Shown piece by piece: positions 25,841-34,531 of a stretch of DNA of 64,000 nucleotides (its first letter is position 1; each line of letters starts with the position of its first letter). Source of the DNA: Chloroflexota bacterium. Its GTDB lineage: Bacteria > Chloroflexota > Anaerolineae > Promineifilales > Promineifilaceae. The position numbers were made by a program, and so were the translations under genes. The DNA lies in the NCBI GenBank assembly GCA_022616275.1, contig JAKEFB010000104.1, positions 26,523 to 90,522 on the forward strand, read 5' to 3'. Below the pieces are notes generated by a model that made no database searches, was not told the DNA's origin, and saw only the letters and a list, made by a program, of their open reading frames with translations.

Positions 25841-27642
25841 CTGACTCCACCGCCGAAACACTCCAACGCCCCCCCCTCTCCACCTGGCGCTACTGGTGGG
25901 AGCTGATTCGCTGCCTGCCCTTCGAGTATATCCGCACGAGCCTGTTGCGTATCCTCATTTTCACCGTCCTCGTCCAGGTCTTTGGTCTGGTCATCCGCTC
26001 CTTCTTTGATTCCCTCACCGGCGACGCCCTCTTTGGCTGGGGTCCCTGGAGCTGGGCCGCGCTGCTGGTAGCCACGGCCGTCGTCCGCAGCCTGGCCATC
26101 CTGGCCGATATGTATGCCTTCTTTGCCTGGAACTTCAGCAGCGCCGCCGTCCTGCGTAAGAACCTCTTTGAGCGCATCCTCGACCGGCCGGGCGCCCAGG
26201 CCGTCCCCGAATCCACCGGCGAGGCCATCAGCCGCTTCCGCGAAGACGCCGAAGACGTCGGCACCTTCACCGCCTGGGCCCTCTTTCCCGTAGCCCTGGC
26301 CCTTTTTGCCGTCATCGCCCTGGTCGTCATGGTCCGCATCAACGCCCGCATCACCGCCCTGGTCTTTCTGCCCCTGGCCGGCGTCGTCGTCCTGGCCAAC
26401 ATGGCCATGTCCCGCATCCAAAAATACCGGGCCGCCAGCCGGGGGGCCACCGGCAACGTCACCGGCTTCATCGGCGAAATGTTCGACGCCGTTCAGGCCA
26501 TTAAAGTCGCCGCCGCCGAAGAGCGCGTCCTGGCCCACTTCCACGAGCTGAACGAGACCCGCCGCAAGTCAGCCCTCAAAGACCGTCTCTTTAACGAGCT
26601 GCTCGGCTCCATCTTCACCAACACCGTCAACCTCGGCACCGGCCTCATTTTGCTCCTGGCCGGGCAGGCCCTGCAGGACGGCTCTTTCACCGTCGGCGAT
26701 TTCTCCCTTTTCGTCTACTACCTCGGCTTCGTTGCCGACCTCACCGCCCAGGTTGGCATGTTTTTTGCCCGCTACAAACAGGCCGGCGTCGCCTTCCAGC
26801 GCATGGACCGGCTGCTGCAAGGCGCGCCGCCTGAGGCCCTGGTCAAAAAGACCCCCATTTACCTGCGCGGCGAATTCCCGGCCGTCCCCTACACGCCCAA
26901 GACCGCCGCGCACCGGCTGGAAAGCCTCGCCGCCGTTAACCTCACCTACCATTATCCCGGCACGACCAACGGTGTCGCCGGCGTCAACCTGTCGCTCAAG
27001 CGTGGCGCCTTCACCGTCGTCACCGGCCGCATCGGCTCCGGCAAGACCACCCTGCTGCGCGTCCTCCTGGGCCTCCTCCCTAAAGACGCCGGCCAGATCT
27101 TCTGGAACGGCGAACTGGTCGCCGACCCGGCCACCTTTTTCGTTCCCCCTCGCGCCGCTTACACCTCCCAGCTCCCCATGCTCTTCAGCGACACCCTCCG
27201 CGACAACATCCTGCTCGGCCTGCCCGAGGACCAGGTAGACCTGCCGGCCGCTATTGCCGCCGCCGTCCTTGAGCAAGACGTCGTCCAACTGGAAAACGGG
27301 CTGGAAACCGTCGTCGGGCCGCGCGGCGTCAAGTTGTCCGGCGGCCAGAAACAGCGCGCCGCCGCCGCCCGCATGTTCGTCCGCGCCCCCGAACTACTCG
27401 TCTTCGACGACCTGTCCAGCGCCCTCGACGTCGAAACCGAGCAAAAATTGTGGTCCCGCCTGCTCGGCCGTTCCCAGGCTGCCCAACAGACCTGCCTGGT
27501 CGTCTCCCACCGCCCCCCCGCTCTCCGCCGCGCCGACCACATCATCGTCCTCAAAGACGGCCGCGTCGAAGACGAAGGAACCCTCGAAGCCCTCCTCGCC
27601 CGCTCCCCCGAAATGCAGCGTCTCTGGCACGGCGAACTCTAA
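25837..27642 (+). CDS. ABC exporter half-transporter, subunit B of a heterodimer
   Basis: 601 residues: membrane domain (about 30-320) and ATPase domain (about 365-601). Walker A is GRIGSGKTT and the signature LSGGQ is canonical, but Walker B reads LVFDDLSS with Asp for the catalytic Glu. This complements subunit A, which has the Glu but a decayed signature, so the pair should form one active and one degenerate ATP site. The start overlaps the upstream stop as ATGA. Its TAA stop runs into a REP-like palindrome. Confidence 0.93.
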   Translation: MTDSTAETLQRPPLSTWRYWWELIRCLPFEYIRTSLLRILIFTVLVQVFGLVIRSFFDSLTGDALFGWGPWSWAALLVATAVVRSLAILADMYAFFAWNFSSAAVLRKNLFERILDRPGAQAVPESTGEAISRFREDAEDVGTFTAWALFPVALALFAVIALVVMVRINARITALVFLPLAGVVVLANMAMSRIQKYRAASRGATGNVTGFIGEMFDAVQAIKVAAAEERVLAHFHELNETRRKSALKDRLFNELLGSIFTNTVNLGTGLILLLAGQALQDGSFTVGDFSLFVYYLGFVADLTAQVGMFFARYKQAGVAFQRMDRLLQGAPPEALVKKTPIYLRGEFPAVPYTPKTAAHRLESLAAVNLTYHYPGTTNGVAGVNLSLKRGAFTVVTGRIGSGKTTLLRVLLGLLPKDAGQIFWNGELVADPATFFVPPRAAYTSQLPMLFSDTLRDNILLGLPEDQVDLPAAIAAAVLEQDVVQLENGLETVVGPRGVKLSGGQKQRAAAARMFVRAPELLVFDDLSSALDVETEQKLWSRLLGRSQAAQQTCLVVSHRPPALRRADHIIVLKDGRVEDEGTLEALLARSPEMQRLWHGEL

Positions 27643-27692
27643 ACCTCCCGGAGGTTCAAGCGATGGTCGCCATCGCCAACCTCCGGGAGGTT
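27642..27692. repeat. REP-like palindrome pair overlapping the ABC subunit B stop
   Basis: AACCTCCCGGAGGTT (27642-27656) and AACCTCCGGGAGGTT (27678-27692) around a GCGATGG, TCG, CCATCGC stem. The last base of the upstream TAA is the first base of the palindrome. Confidence 0.9.
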
Positions 27693-27705
27693 AAGCACAG
27701 TTCCC

Positions 27706-28551
27706 ATGAACTCCCCTCCCCCGCGCACCATTCTCGCCAATCGTCTACACCGTCGCCCCCCGGCCTGGTGGGACGTGCGCTCCGATTTGCTCCACTTCGC
27801 CCTCATCAACTACGCCCTGCCCAAAAGCCGCCTCGAAAAATATATCCCGGCCGGCCGTTTCCTCATTCCTGAATTCGACGTCAACGGCCAAAAGCTGGCC
27901 CTCATGAGCGCCGTCCCCTTTGTGGACAGCGACTTTCGTTTTGTCCGGCTGGCCCCCTGGCTCAAATTCCGCTTCGGGCAGACCAATTACCGCGTCTACG
28001 TTATTGACCGCCAAACGGGGGAGCACGGCGTCTGGTTCTTTGGCACAACCTTGGGCTCGCGGCTGGTCCACCCGGCCCAATGGTTCTGGCGCATCCCCTG
28101 GCATTACGCCCGCTATCAGGTCAATTTTGACTACGATCAGCTTGGCGGCCGCTACACCCACTTCGCCTATCATACCACCTGCGGCTGGGCTTCGGCCGAA
28201 ATCGAGGTCGAGGACACCGGCCAACCCGTCAGCTTACAGGCTGGTTTCAGTTCCCTGGACGAACAGATCCTCATCCTCACCCACCCGGTCGCCGGTTTTT
28301 ACGACCGCCGCGACGGCCGGCCGGGGTCATATACCGTCTGGCACGAAGAAATAAAGCTGACCCAGGCCCGGCCGCGGCGCCTCTACTTCTCCCTCTACGA
28401 ACGGCTCGGCCTCCTCACCCGCCAGGAAATGCAGCAACCCCACTCCATCTTCCTCTGCCCCCGCATCACCTTCGACGTCCACCTGCCGCCCCAAACCCTC
28501 CCGGAGGTTAGCCCAGACTGGCCTGCTCGTGGTACAATAGAGGTGCAGTGA
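27706..28551 (+). CDS. DUF2071 (YqjF-like) family protein
   Basis: 281 residues. The order YALPKSRLEKYIPAGR, ALMSAVPFVDSDFRF, NYRVYVIDRQTGEHGVWFFGTTLGS, PWHYARYQVNFDYD and the C-terminal PHSIFLCPRITFDVHLPP matches the DUF2071/YqjF group (acetoacetate decarboxylase-like fold), whose biochemical role is not established. No signal or membrane span is seen. The last ~18 residues include LPEVS encoded by a half REP palindrome, so the true C-terminus may have been replaced. Confidence 0.8.
   Translation: MNSPPPRTILANRLHRRPPAWWDVRSDLLHFALINYALPKSRLEKYIPAGRFLIPEFDVNGQKLALMSAVPFVDSDFRFVRLAPWLKFRFGQTNYRVYVIDRQTGEHGVWFFGTTLGSRLVHPAQWFWRIPWHYARYQVNFDYDQLGGRYTHFAYHTTCGWASAEIEVEDTGQPVSLQAGFSSLDEQILILTHPVAGFYDRRDGRPGSYTVWHEEIKLTQARPRRLYFSLYERLGLLTRQEMQQPHSIFLCPRITFDVHLPPQTLPEVSPDWPARGTIEVQ
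28497..28509. repeat. Half REP-like palindrome inside the 3' end of the DUF2071 gene
   Basis: CCTCCCGGAGGTT without a matching inverted partner. It is coding and in frame. Confidence 0.65.
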
Positions 28552-28640
28552 TGACAGGATAATGACCGCGCCACACCAATACGTACTGGATGTCAAACAG
28601 GCTATTTGTTAAATGATCCAACTTGGGGGAATCGAGGGAC

Positions 28641-31481
28641 ATGCCGCTGCCAGATGAAGCGGTCACCCGCCGTGACTTAATTGACCCGGCCCTGGCCAAA
28701 GCCGGTTGGGACGTCAACGACAAGGTCCAGGTGGGGATTGAGATCCCGGTGGACGGTTCCGACCCCCAATTGTGGGCGCAACTGGCCCCCCAACTCCGGG
28801 CTATGCGCGACCCAGGCGGGGGATATACGGCCGACCTGCCCCCGGGCGTTGCCGATTACCTGCTTTACCACGAGACAGGGGAAGTGCTGGCCGTCGTCGA
28901 AGCCAAGAAGCTGGCCGTTGACCCTATCAAAGCCGAAGCCCAGGCCGAGTATTACATCAATGAAATCGGCAGGTGGCCGACCCAGACCTTTCAGCCGTTT
29001 GCCTTTATGACTAACGGCGAGCGCATCCGTTTCTGGGACATCGGCCGGGCCAACCCCCGCGACGTGGCCGGCTTCTTCACCCTGGACGATCTGAAAAACC
29101 TGCTGTACATCCGCGAAAAGCAAAAGCCCCTGGCCACGGCGGCCATCAAGCCGGAGATTGCCGGCCGGCTGTACCAGATTGAGGCCATCCGGGCCGTGCT
29201 CGAACGCTTTGACGTTGCCAAAAAACGGCGGGCTTTGTTAGTGATGGCCACCGGCACCGGCAAGACCCGTGTGGCCATGTCCCTGGCTGACATCTTCATC
29301 CAGACCAACCAGGCCCGCAAGATTCTCTTTGTCGCCGACCGCGACGTCCTGGTCAAGCAGGCCCTGGCCGCCTTCCAGAAGTTCATTCCCGCCGAGCCAG
29401 GCACGCGGATTCACACCCACCACGTCGAAGTGGAAAAGCAACAACGCTTATTTGCCGCCACGTTACAGACCTTGAGTAACTGCTTCCGCCAGTTTTCCCC
29501 GGCTTTCTTCGACCTGATTATCTTCGACGAGTCGCACCGCTCCATCTTTAACAAGTTTGGCGAGATCCTTAATTACTTTGACGCTCGGATGATCGGCCTG
29601 ACGGCTACGCCGGCCAACTTCATAGACCGCAACACCTTTCTGCTCTTTGAGCACCCCGAAGAACGCCCTACCTTCCTCTACACCTACGAAGAAGCCATTC
29701 GGGAAGGCTACCTGGTGGATTACGCCTCCTACCAGGCCCAAACGCGCTTTCAGCATTTCGGCATTAAGTGGCTGGAGCTGGACGAAGCCGCCCGGAACCA
29801 GCTTCTTGAAGAAGGACTTGATCCCGATAGCATCAACTTTGAGGGAACGGATTTGGAGAAGGAGGTCAGCAACAAAGACACCATCCGCAGGCAGTGGGAC
29901 GAGATTCTACAGGTAGCCTATTCCGACCGGTCGGGGCAAAAGATTGGCAAGACCATTGTCTTTGCCATGAGCCAGCAGCACGCCCGGCGCTTGCTTGAGG
30001 TTTTTAAAGAAGAATATCCCCAGTGGCCGGGGCTGGCCCGCGTCATTACCCACGAAACCGAATACAAGGGTAAGCTCATTGAACAGTTCAAAAACGAAGA
30101 CCTTCCCCGCATTGCCATTTCGGTAGATATGCTCGACACCGGCGTGGACGTGCCGGCCGTCGTCAACCTGGTCTTTATGAAGCAGGTCTACTCCTACATT
30201 AAATTGCAGCAGATGCTCGGCCGCGGTACCCGGCCGTTTGACACCGTGCCCGAAGAGCAACATTACCTGCTGCCCAACGGCCAAAAGCACGACTTCAAAA
30301 TCATAGACTTCTGGGACAACGACTTTAACAAAGACCCCCGGCACGTCGAGCCGGCGCCCACCACCCCGGTCCTGGCCACCATCTTCAACACCCGCCTCAA
30401 GCTGCTGGAAGCCTACCTGGACCAGGGAGCCCAGGGCGAGGCCCGCCGGGTAATGGCCGCGCTACGGGAACAAATGGCTTTGATTCCGCTCGATTCCTTT
30501 AGCGTGAAATCAAGGTTGCCGGCCGCCATGAAGGAAGCCTGGCAAGATGATTACTGGCGCTACGTCACCCAACGACAGATTGACGATTTGCGCCTGCACG
30601 TCGCTCCGTTGCTGCGTTTTGCCCCCAGCGGCGACGTCGAGGCGGCCACGTTCACCAGCAAGATAGAAAGGCTGAAGCTACAAATGGCCACCGGCCAGAA
30701 CCCGCGAGCCACCGTACACTCCTTGAGGGAGGACGCCGGCCGCTTGAAGGACGAGGTCTTGACCGCCGAACAGCGGGCCGCCCGTGACTTCATTTTGAGC
30801 GGCGACCTGCTATCCGCCAGCCCCGCCAGGCTCGACGAACTGACCGCCCAACTGGCCGGGCAGATGGGCAAGCGCGCCAAACGCCAGGCCGGCCCCTTGC
30901 TGCTGGATTTGCCCGACGAAATGCTGTCGGGCGGCTACGTCTTCCTCTGGGAGCGCAACCGGCCCATTTACGAGCAGGAATACCGCGACCTCATTGACGC
31001 CCGCCTGGTTGACCTCATTGACCACCCGGTGATTGCTGCCATTGAACGGGGGGAGACGGTCACAGATGCTCAATTGTTGGATTTAGAGCGGGAAATGCGC
31101 CGGCAACTGGGCGGCAACGATCTCGGCCTGAACGAAGAAAAAATCCGCCGCGCCTACAAGGTCGAGGTAGACAGCTTCCTGGCCTTTATGCGCCACCAAT
31201 TCGAGCTGGACGGCCTGCCCAACTACGCCGACATCGTCACCCGCCACTTTGACGAATTTGCCCGCACCCATCACCTCAACGCCACGCAGACCAACTTCTT
31301 GCGCACCATTCGCTCCCAATTCTTGAAGCGGCGCAAACTGCGCCTGGCCGACCTTTACGACGAACCCTTTACCCGCTTTGGCGCCGACGCCGCCGACCGC
31401 CTCTTCACCCCGGACCAGCTCCAGGAAATTATGCTACTGACCCAAACCCTGGTAATCCTCCCGGAGGCTTCCCCAAGTTAG
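28641..31481 (+). CDS. hsdR: Type I restriction enzyme, R (motor/nuclease) subunit
   Basis: 946 residues from the ATG at 28641, preferred over a TTG at 28623 because GGGGGA lies 10 nt upstream. The N-terminal nuclease has the PD-(D/E)xK pattern (DYLLYHETGEVLAVVEAKK). The helicase core has MATGTGKTRVAM (Walker A), DESH, GLTATPANF and the C-terminal helicase LGRGTRPF. The tail resembles EcoEI-type R subunits. It translocates and cuts DNA lacking the host methyl mark. It precedes hsdM, separated by a 153-bp spacer full of REP palindromes; its last residues (LPEASPS) come from the first of these. Confidence 0.95.
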   Translation: MPLPDEAVTRRDLIDPALAKAGWDVNDKVQVGIEIPVDGSDPQLWAQLAPQLRAMRDPGGGYTADLPPGVADYLLYHETGEVLAVVEAKKLAVDPIKAEAQAEYYINEIGRWPTQTFQPFAFMTNGERIRFWDIGRANPRDVAGFFTLDDLKNLLYIREKQKPLATAAIKPEIAGRLYQIEAIRAVLERFDVAKKRRALLVMATGTGKTRVAMSLADIFIQTNQARKILFVADRDVLVKQALAAFQKFIPAEPGTRIHTHHVEVEKQQRLFAATLQTLSNCFRQFSPAFFDLIIFDESHRSIFNKFGEILNYFDARMIGLTATPANFIDRNTFLLFEHPEERPTFLYTYEEAIREGYLVDYASYQAQTRFQHFGIKWLELDEAARNQLLEEGLDPDSINFEGTDLEKEVSNKDTIRRQWDEILQVAYSDRSGQKIGKTIVFAMSQQHARRLLEVFKEEYPQWPGLARVITHETEYKGKLIEQFKNEDLPRIAISVDMLDTGVDVPAVVNLVFMKQVYSYIKLQQMLGRGTRPFDTVPEEQHYLLPNGQKHDFKIIDFWDNDFNKDPRHVEPAPTTPVLATIFNTRLKLLEAYLDQGAQGEARRVMAALREQMALIPLDSFSVKSRLPAAMKEAWQDDYWRYVTQRQIDDLRLHVAPLLRFAPSGDVEAATFTSKIERLKLQMATGQNPRATVHSLREDAGRLKDEVLTAEQRAARDFILSGDLLSASPARLDELTAQLAGQMGKRAKRQAGPLLLDLPDEMLSGGYVFLWERNRPIYEQEYRDLIDARLVDLIDHPVIAAIERGETVTDAQLLDLEREMRRQLGGNDLGLNEEKIRRAYKVEVDSFLAFMRHQFELDGLPNYADIVTRHFDEFARTHHLNATQTNFLRTIRSQFLKRRKLRLADLYDEPFTRFGADAADRLFTPDQLQEIMLLTQTLVILPEASPS

Positions 31482-31610
31482 AGATCCTCCCGGAGGTTCG
31501 AGCGGCGATCCTCCCGGAGGTTCCGAACCTCCGGGAGGATGCCACCAAGCTTAATCCTCCCGGAGGCTTTCCCAGGAGACTATCTCCTCTGAGAGAGCCT
31601 CCGGGAGGAT
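31453..31610. repeat. Cluster of four REP-like palindrome units between hsdR and hsdM
   Basis: TCCTCCCGGAGG occurs at 31456-31467, 31485-31496, 31509-31520 and 31555-31566. The third is in a perfect hairpin ATCCTCCCGGAGGTT/AACCTCCGGGAGGAT (31508-31540); the fourth pairs with AGCCTCCGGGAGGAT (31596-31610) around an AGGAGA/TCTCCT stem. The units are irregular in spacing, and nothing else is seen in this spacer. Confidence 0.9.
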
Positions 31611-31634
31611 GCCCAGGAGAATATTAGGAGAGTA

Positions 31635-33344
31635 ATGCTAACCGACACCAGATTAAAATCACAAGTTGACCGCCTGTGGGACATGTTTTGGACCGGCGGC
31701 CTGACCAACCCCCTCGACGCCATCGAGCAATTTTCCTACCTGCTCTTCTTGAAGCGGCTCGACGACCGCGAAAAACAGCGCCAGGCCCAGGCCACCCGCC
31801 GCGGCCGCCCCTACACCCCCCAGCTCGACGAAGCGCTGCGCTGGGACACCTGGACGCGGCTGCCGGCCGACAAAGCCCTGAAGCACCTCAAAGAAGTCGT
31901 CTTCCCCCGCATGCGCCAGTTGGGCGGCGAAGGCAGCTCCTTTCAGGAGCAGATGCGCACCGCCGAGTGCAAAATCAACAAGCCCAACCTGCTCATTGAA
32001 GCCACCAAGCTCATTGACGCCATGCAAATTGGGCAGCAGCAACAGGACGTCCAGGGCGATTTATACGAATACCTCCTCAGCCACCTCAACACCGCCGGCC
32101 GCAACGGCCAGTTCCGCACCCCTCGCCACATTATCCGCATGATGGTCCAGATGGTGGACCCCCAGCCGCTGGAGCGGATTGGCGATTTGGCCGCCGGCAC
32201 GGCCGGCTTCCTGGTCAACGCCTACCAGCACATCCTCGAACAACACACCTCCCCGGACATCCTGCACTACGACGCCGATGGCTGGCCCCACAACTTGATT
32301 GGCGACCGGTTGAGCGACGCAGAACGGGAACACCTGCACACCCAGGCCTTACGAGGCTACGACAACGATTCCGGCATGACCATGCTGCGCATCGGCTCCA
32401 TGAACCTCATGCTCCACGGCGTCGAAGCGCCCCGCTTTTTCTACGCCGACACCCTTTCCAAAGAGTACGACGAGCCCAACGACTACGAAGTCATTCTCAT
32501 GAACCCGCCCTTTAAGGGCGCGGTGGACAAAGACACCATTCACCCCAACCTGCCCCACGACACCACCAAGTCGGAGCTGCTCTTCTTGCATCGCATTTTG
32601 CGGGCGCTGGACATGGGCGGCCGCTGCGCCGTCATCGTCCCCGACGGCGTCTTGTTCGGCAGCAGCCGGGCCCACGTAGACGTTCGCCGCAAGCTGGTCG
32701 AAGAAAACGGCCTCTGGGGCGTGGTCAGCATGCCCAGCGGGGTGTTCAAACCCTACGCCGGGGTCAGCACCGCCGTCTTGATCTTTGTCAAAGGCGGCAC
32801 AACGGACAATATCTGGTTTTACGACATGGCCCACGACGGCTTCTCCCTCGACGACAAGCGCACCAGGGTGCCTGAGAACGACATCCCCGACCTCCTCGCC
32901 TGCTGGCGCAATCGCCACGACTCAACCTTTGCCGCCGAACGGGCGGCCAGGCTGGCCGCCTTAAAAGCGGAGCTAGAACCGCTACAGGCCCAACGGCGGC
33001 TGCTGGAGAGAGAAATGAACCGGCTGACCTTTGAAGCGGCCATTGCCGCCGACGGTACGGCCGTCGCCGCTAACAGGACTCTGGACGCAGTAAAGGCGGA
33101 AATGGAAGCGCTGCAGATCCGCATAGCCCCGCTGAAAACGCAAATAGACCGGTTAGGACGGCAATTTTGGGTGACAAAGAAGCAGGTGCGGGCCAACAAA
33201 TACGACCTGAGCGCCAGCCGTTACAGGCAGATGGAGCAGGAACCCGTCTTTTACGAAGACCCACGGGTGACAATGGAGAGGTTGCTGACACTTGAGCAGG
33301 TTTTGGCTAACGAAGTGAAACAAATCAGAGAGTTGATTTCGTGA
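31635..33344 (+). CDS. hsdM: Type I restriction-modification, M (methyltransferase) subunit
   Basis: 569 residues. Helical N-terminus (about 1-130), then an N6-adenine methyltransferase core: SAM-binding DLAAGTAGFLVNAYQ (AAGTAG for the usual ACGTGG) and catalytic NPPF in VILMNPPFKGAVD. A long charged coiled-coil stretch (about 435-520) precedes the C-terminal end that contacts HsdS. It methylates adenine for self-marking and, with HsdR and HsdS, restricts foreign DNA. The stop overlaps the hsdS GTG by 4 nt. Confidence 0.95.
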   Translation: MLTDTRLKSQVDRLWDMFWTGGLTNPLDAIEQFSYLLFLKRLDDREKQRQAQATRRGRPYTPQLDEALRWDTWTRLPADKALKHLKEVVFPRMRQLGGEGSSFQEQMRTAECKINKPNLLIEATKLIDAMQIGQQQQDVQGDLYEYLLSHLNTAGRNGQFRTPRHIIRMMVQMVDPQPLERIGDLAAGTAGFLVNAYQHILEQHTSPDILHYDADGWPHNLIGDRLSDAEREHLHTQALRGYDNDSGMTMLRIGSMNLMLHGVEAPRFFYADTLSKEYDEPNDYEVILMNPPFKGAVDKDTIHPNLPHDTTKSELLFLHRILRALDMGGRCAVIVPDGVLFGSSRAHVDVRRKLVEENGLWGVVSMPSGVFKPYAGVSTAVLIFVKGGTTDNIWFYDMAHDGFSLDDKRTRVPENDIPDLLACWRNRHDSTFAAERAARLAALKAELEPLQAQRRLLEREMNRLTFEAAIAADGTAVAANRTLDAVKAEMEALQIRIAPLKTQIDRLGRQFWVTKKQVRANKYDLSASRYRQMEQEPVFYEDPRVTMERLLTLEQVLANEVKQIRELIS

Positions 33345-34444
33345 TAGTCGAGTTTGTAACGTTAGGCTCGCTGTGCGAGTTCACGTATGGGGATGGATTG
33401 CCAGAGGGTGACCGACATGGCGGTACGTTCCCTGTTTACGGCTCCAACGGTATTGTAGGCTGGCATGATAAAGGAATTACACAGGCGCCAGTAATAGTAA
33501 TTGGCCGAAAGGGCTCCATTGGTGAGGTACACTACAGCGACGAACCAAGTTGGCCCATTGATACAACATATTACGTTGACCGCACAAAAGTCCCCTGTGA
33601 CCTGAAATGGCTTTACTACATTTTGCTTGCTCTCGACTTGACTAAGCTCAACAAAGCAGCGGCAGTTCCAGGACTAAACAGAAATGATGCCTACGAAAAA
33701 TTGGTTCCGTTGCCACAATTGGCGGATCAGAAGCGGATTGCGGGGATACTGGCGAGGGCGGACCGGTTGCGCCAGTTGCGCCGCTACGCCCTGCAACTCA
33801 GCGACACCTACCTGCAATCCATCTTCCTCCAAATGTTCGGCGACCCGATGACTAATCCGATGGGGTGGGAGGAATCTACTTTGGGTGATCTGATCATATC
33901 AGCTAAAGACGGCCCTCATGTTAGCCCAAGTTACACTGAATCAGGCATACCATTTCTTTCAACCAGAAACGTAAGACCTGGTGAAATCATTTGGGATGAT
34001 TTGAAATATATCTCACTGAAAGATGCCCAGGTTCAGTGGAAAAAAGTCAAACCTGAAATGGGTGACATCCTATACACCAAAGGCGGAACCACAGGCCTGG
34101 CAAAAGCCATTGATTTTGACATAGAGATAGCTGTTTGGGTCCATATAGCAGTGTTAAAGCTAAAACGTAATCTGGTTGATCCAATCTGGCTTGAAAGTAT
34201 GCTGAATAGCGAGTACTGCTATCGTCAGTCTCAAGAACTAACAAAAGGAATTGTTAATCGTGATTTAGGCTTGAAACGAATGCCTAAAATCAAGATGTAT
34301 CATCCCCCCTTGTACTTACAACAGAAGTTTGCTCAAGCTGTGAAACAGTTTACCCGGCTAGAGGCACAACAGCGCGAAGCGGCCCGGCAAGCAGACCACC
34401 TCTTTGACACCCTCCTCCACCGCGCCTTTAGCGGCGAGCTATGA
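33341..34444 (+). CDS. hsdS: Type I restriction-modification, S (specificity) subunit
   Basis: 367 residues from a GTG overlapping hsdM. Two target-recognition domains are visible (about 1-135 and 175-320), each followed by a conserved helix (ADQKRIAGILARADRLRQLRR and LQQKFAQAVKQFTRLEAQQ). The recognition domains are AT-richer and lack the GGCCGG style of neighbouring genes, while the two helical segments return to host style. That fits exchange of recognition domains by recombination. It defines the DNA sequence bound by the methylase and nuclease complex. Confidence 0.94.
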   Translation: MIVEFVTLGSLCEFTYGDGLPEGDRHGGTFPVYGSNGIVGWHDKGITQAPVIVIGRKGSIGEVHYSDEPSWPIDTTYYVDRTKVPCDLKWLYYILLALDLTKLNKAAAVPGLNRNDAYEKLVPLPQLADQKRIAGILARADRLRQLRRYALQLSDTYLQSIFLQMFGDPMTNPMGWEESTLGDLIISAKDGPHVSPSYTESGIPFLSTRNVRPGEIIWDDLKYISLKDAQVQWKKVKPEMGDILYTKGGTTGLAKAIDFDIEIAVWVHIAVLKLKRNLVDPIWLESMLNSEYCYRQSQELTKGIVNRDLGLKRMPKIKMYHPPLYLQQKFAQAVKQFTRLEAQQREAARQADHLFDTLLHRAFSGEL

Positions 34445-34458
34445 AGCATCAAAGCGAG

Positions 34459-34507
34459 TAATCAATCTCCCAGATTCCAAGAGATTAGAGGGTTGATTAT
34501 TTTTATT
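34459..34507 (+). terminator. Rho-independent terminator after hsdS
   Basis: TAATCAATCTC (34459-34469) can pair with GAGGGTTGATTA (34488-34499) around about 18 nt, with TTTTTATT following. The next gene starts 25 bp later, so it is either separately transcribed or reached by read-through. Confidence 0.6.
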
Positions 34508-34531
34508 GGGTGAACGAACCGAGGTAAGCTA

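Noticed and set aside
31453-31610. Possible CRISPR array between hsdR and hsdM
   Set aside because: The repeated units are palindromic, irregularly spaced, lie in both orientations and match dispersed REP copies; there are no uniform spacers and no cas genes.
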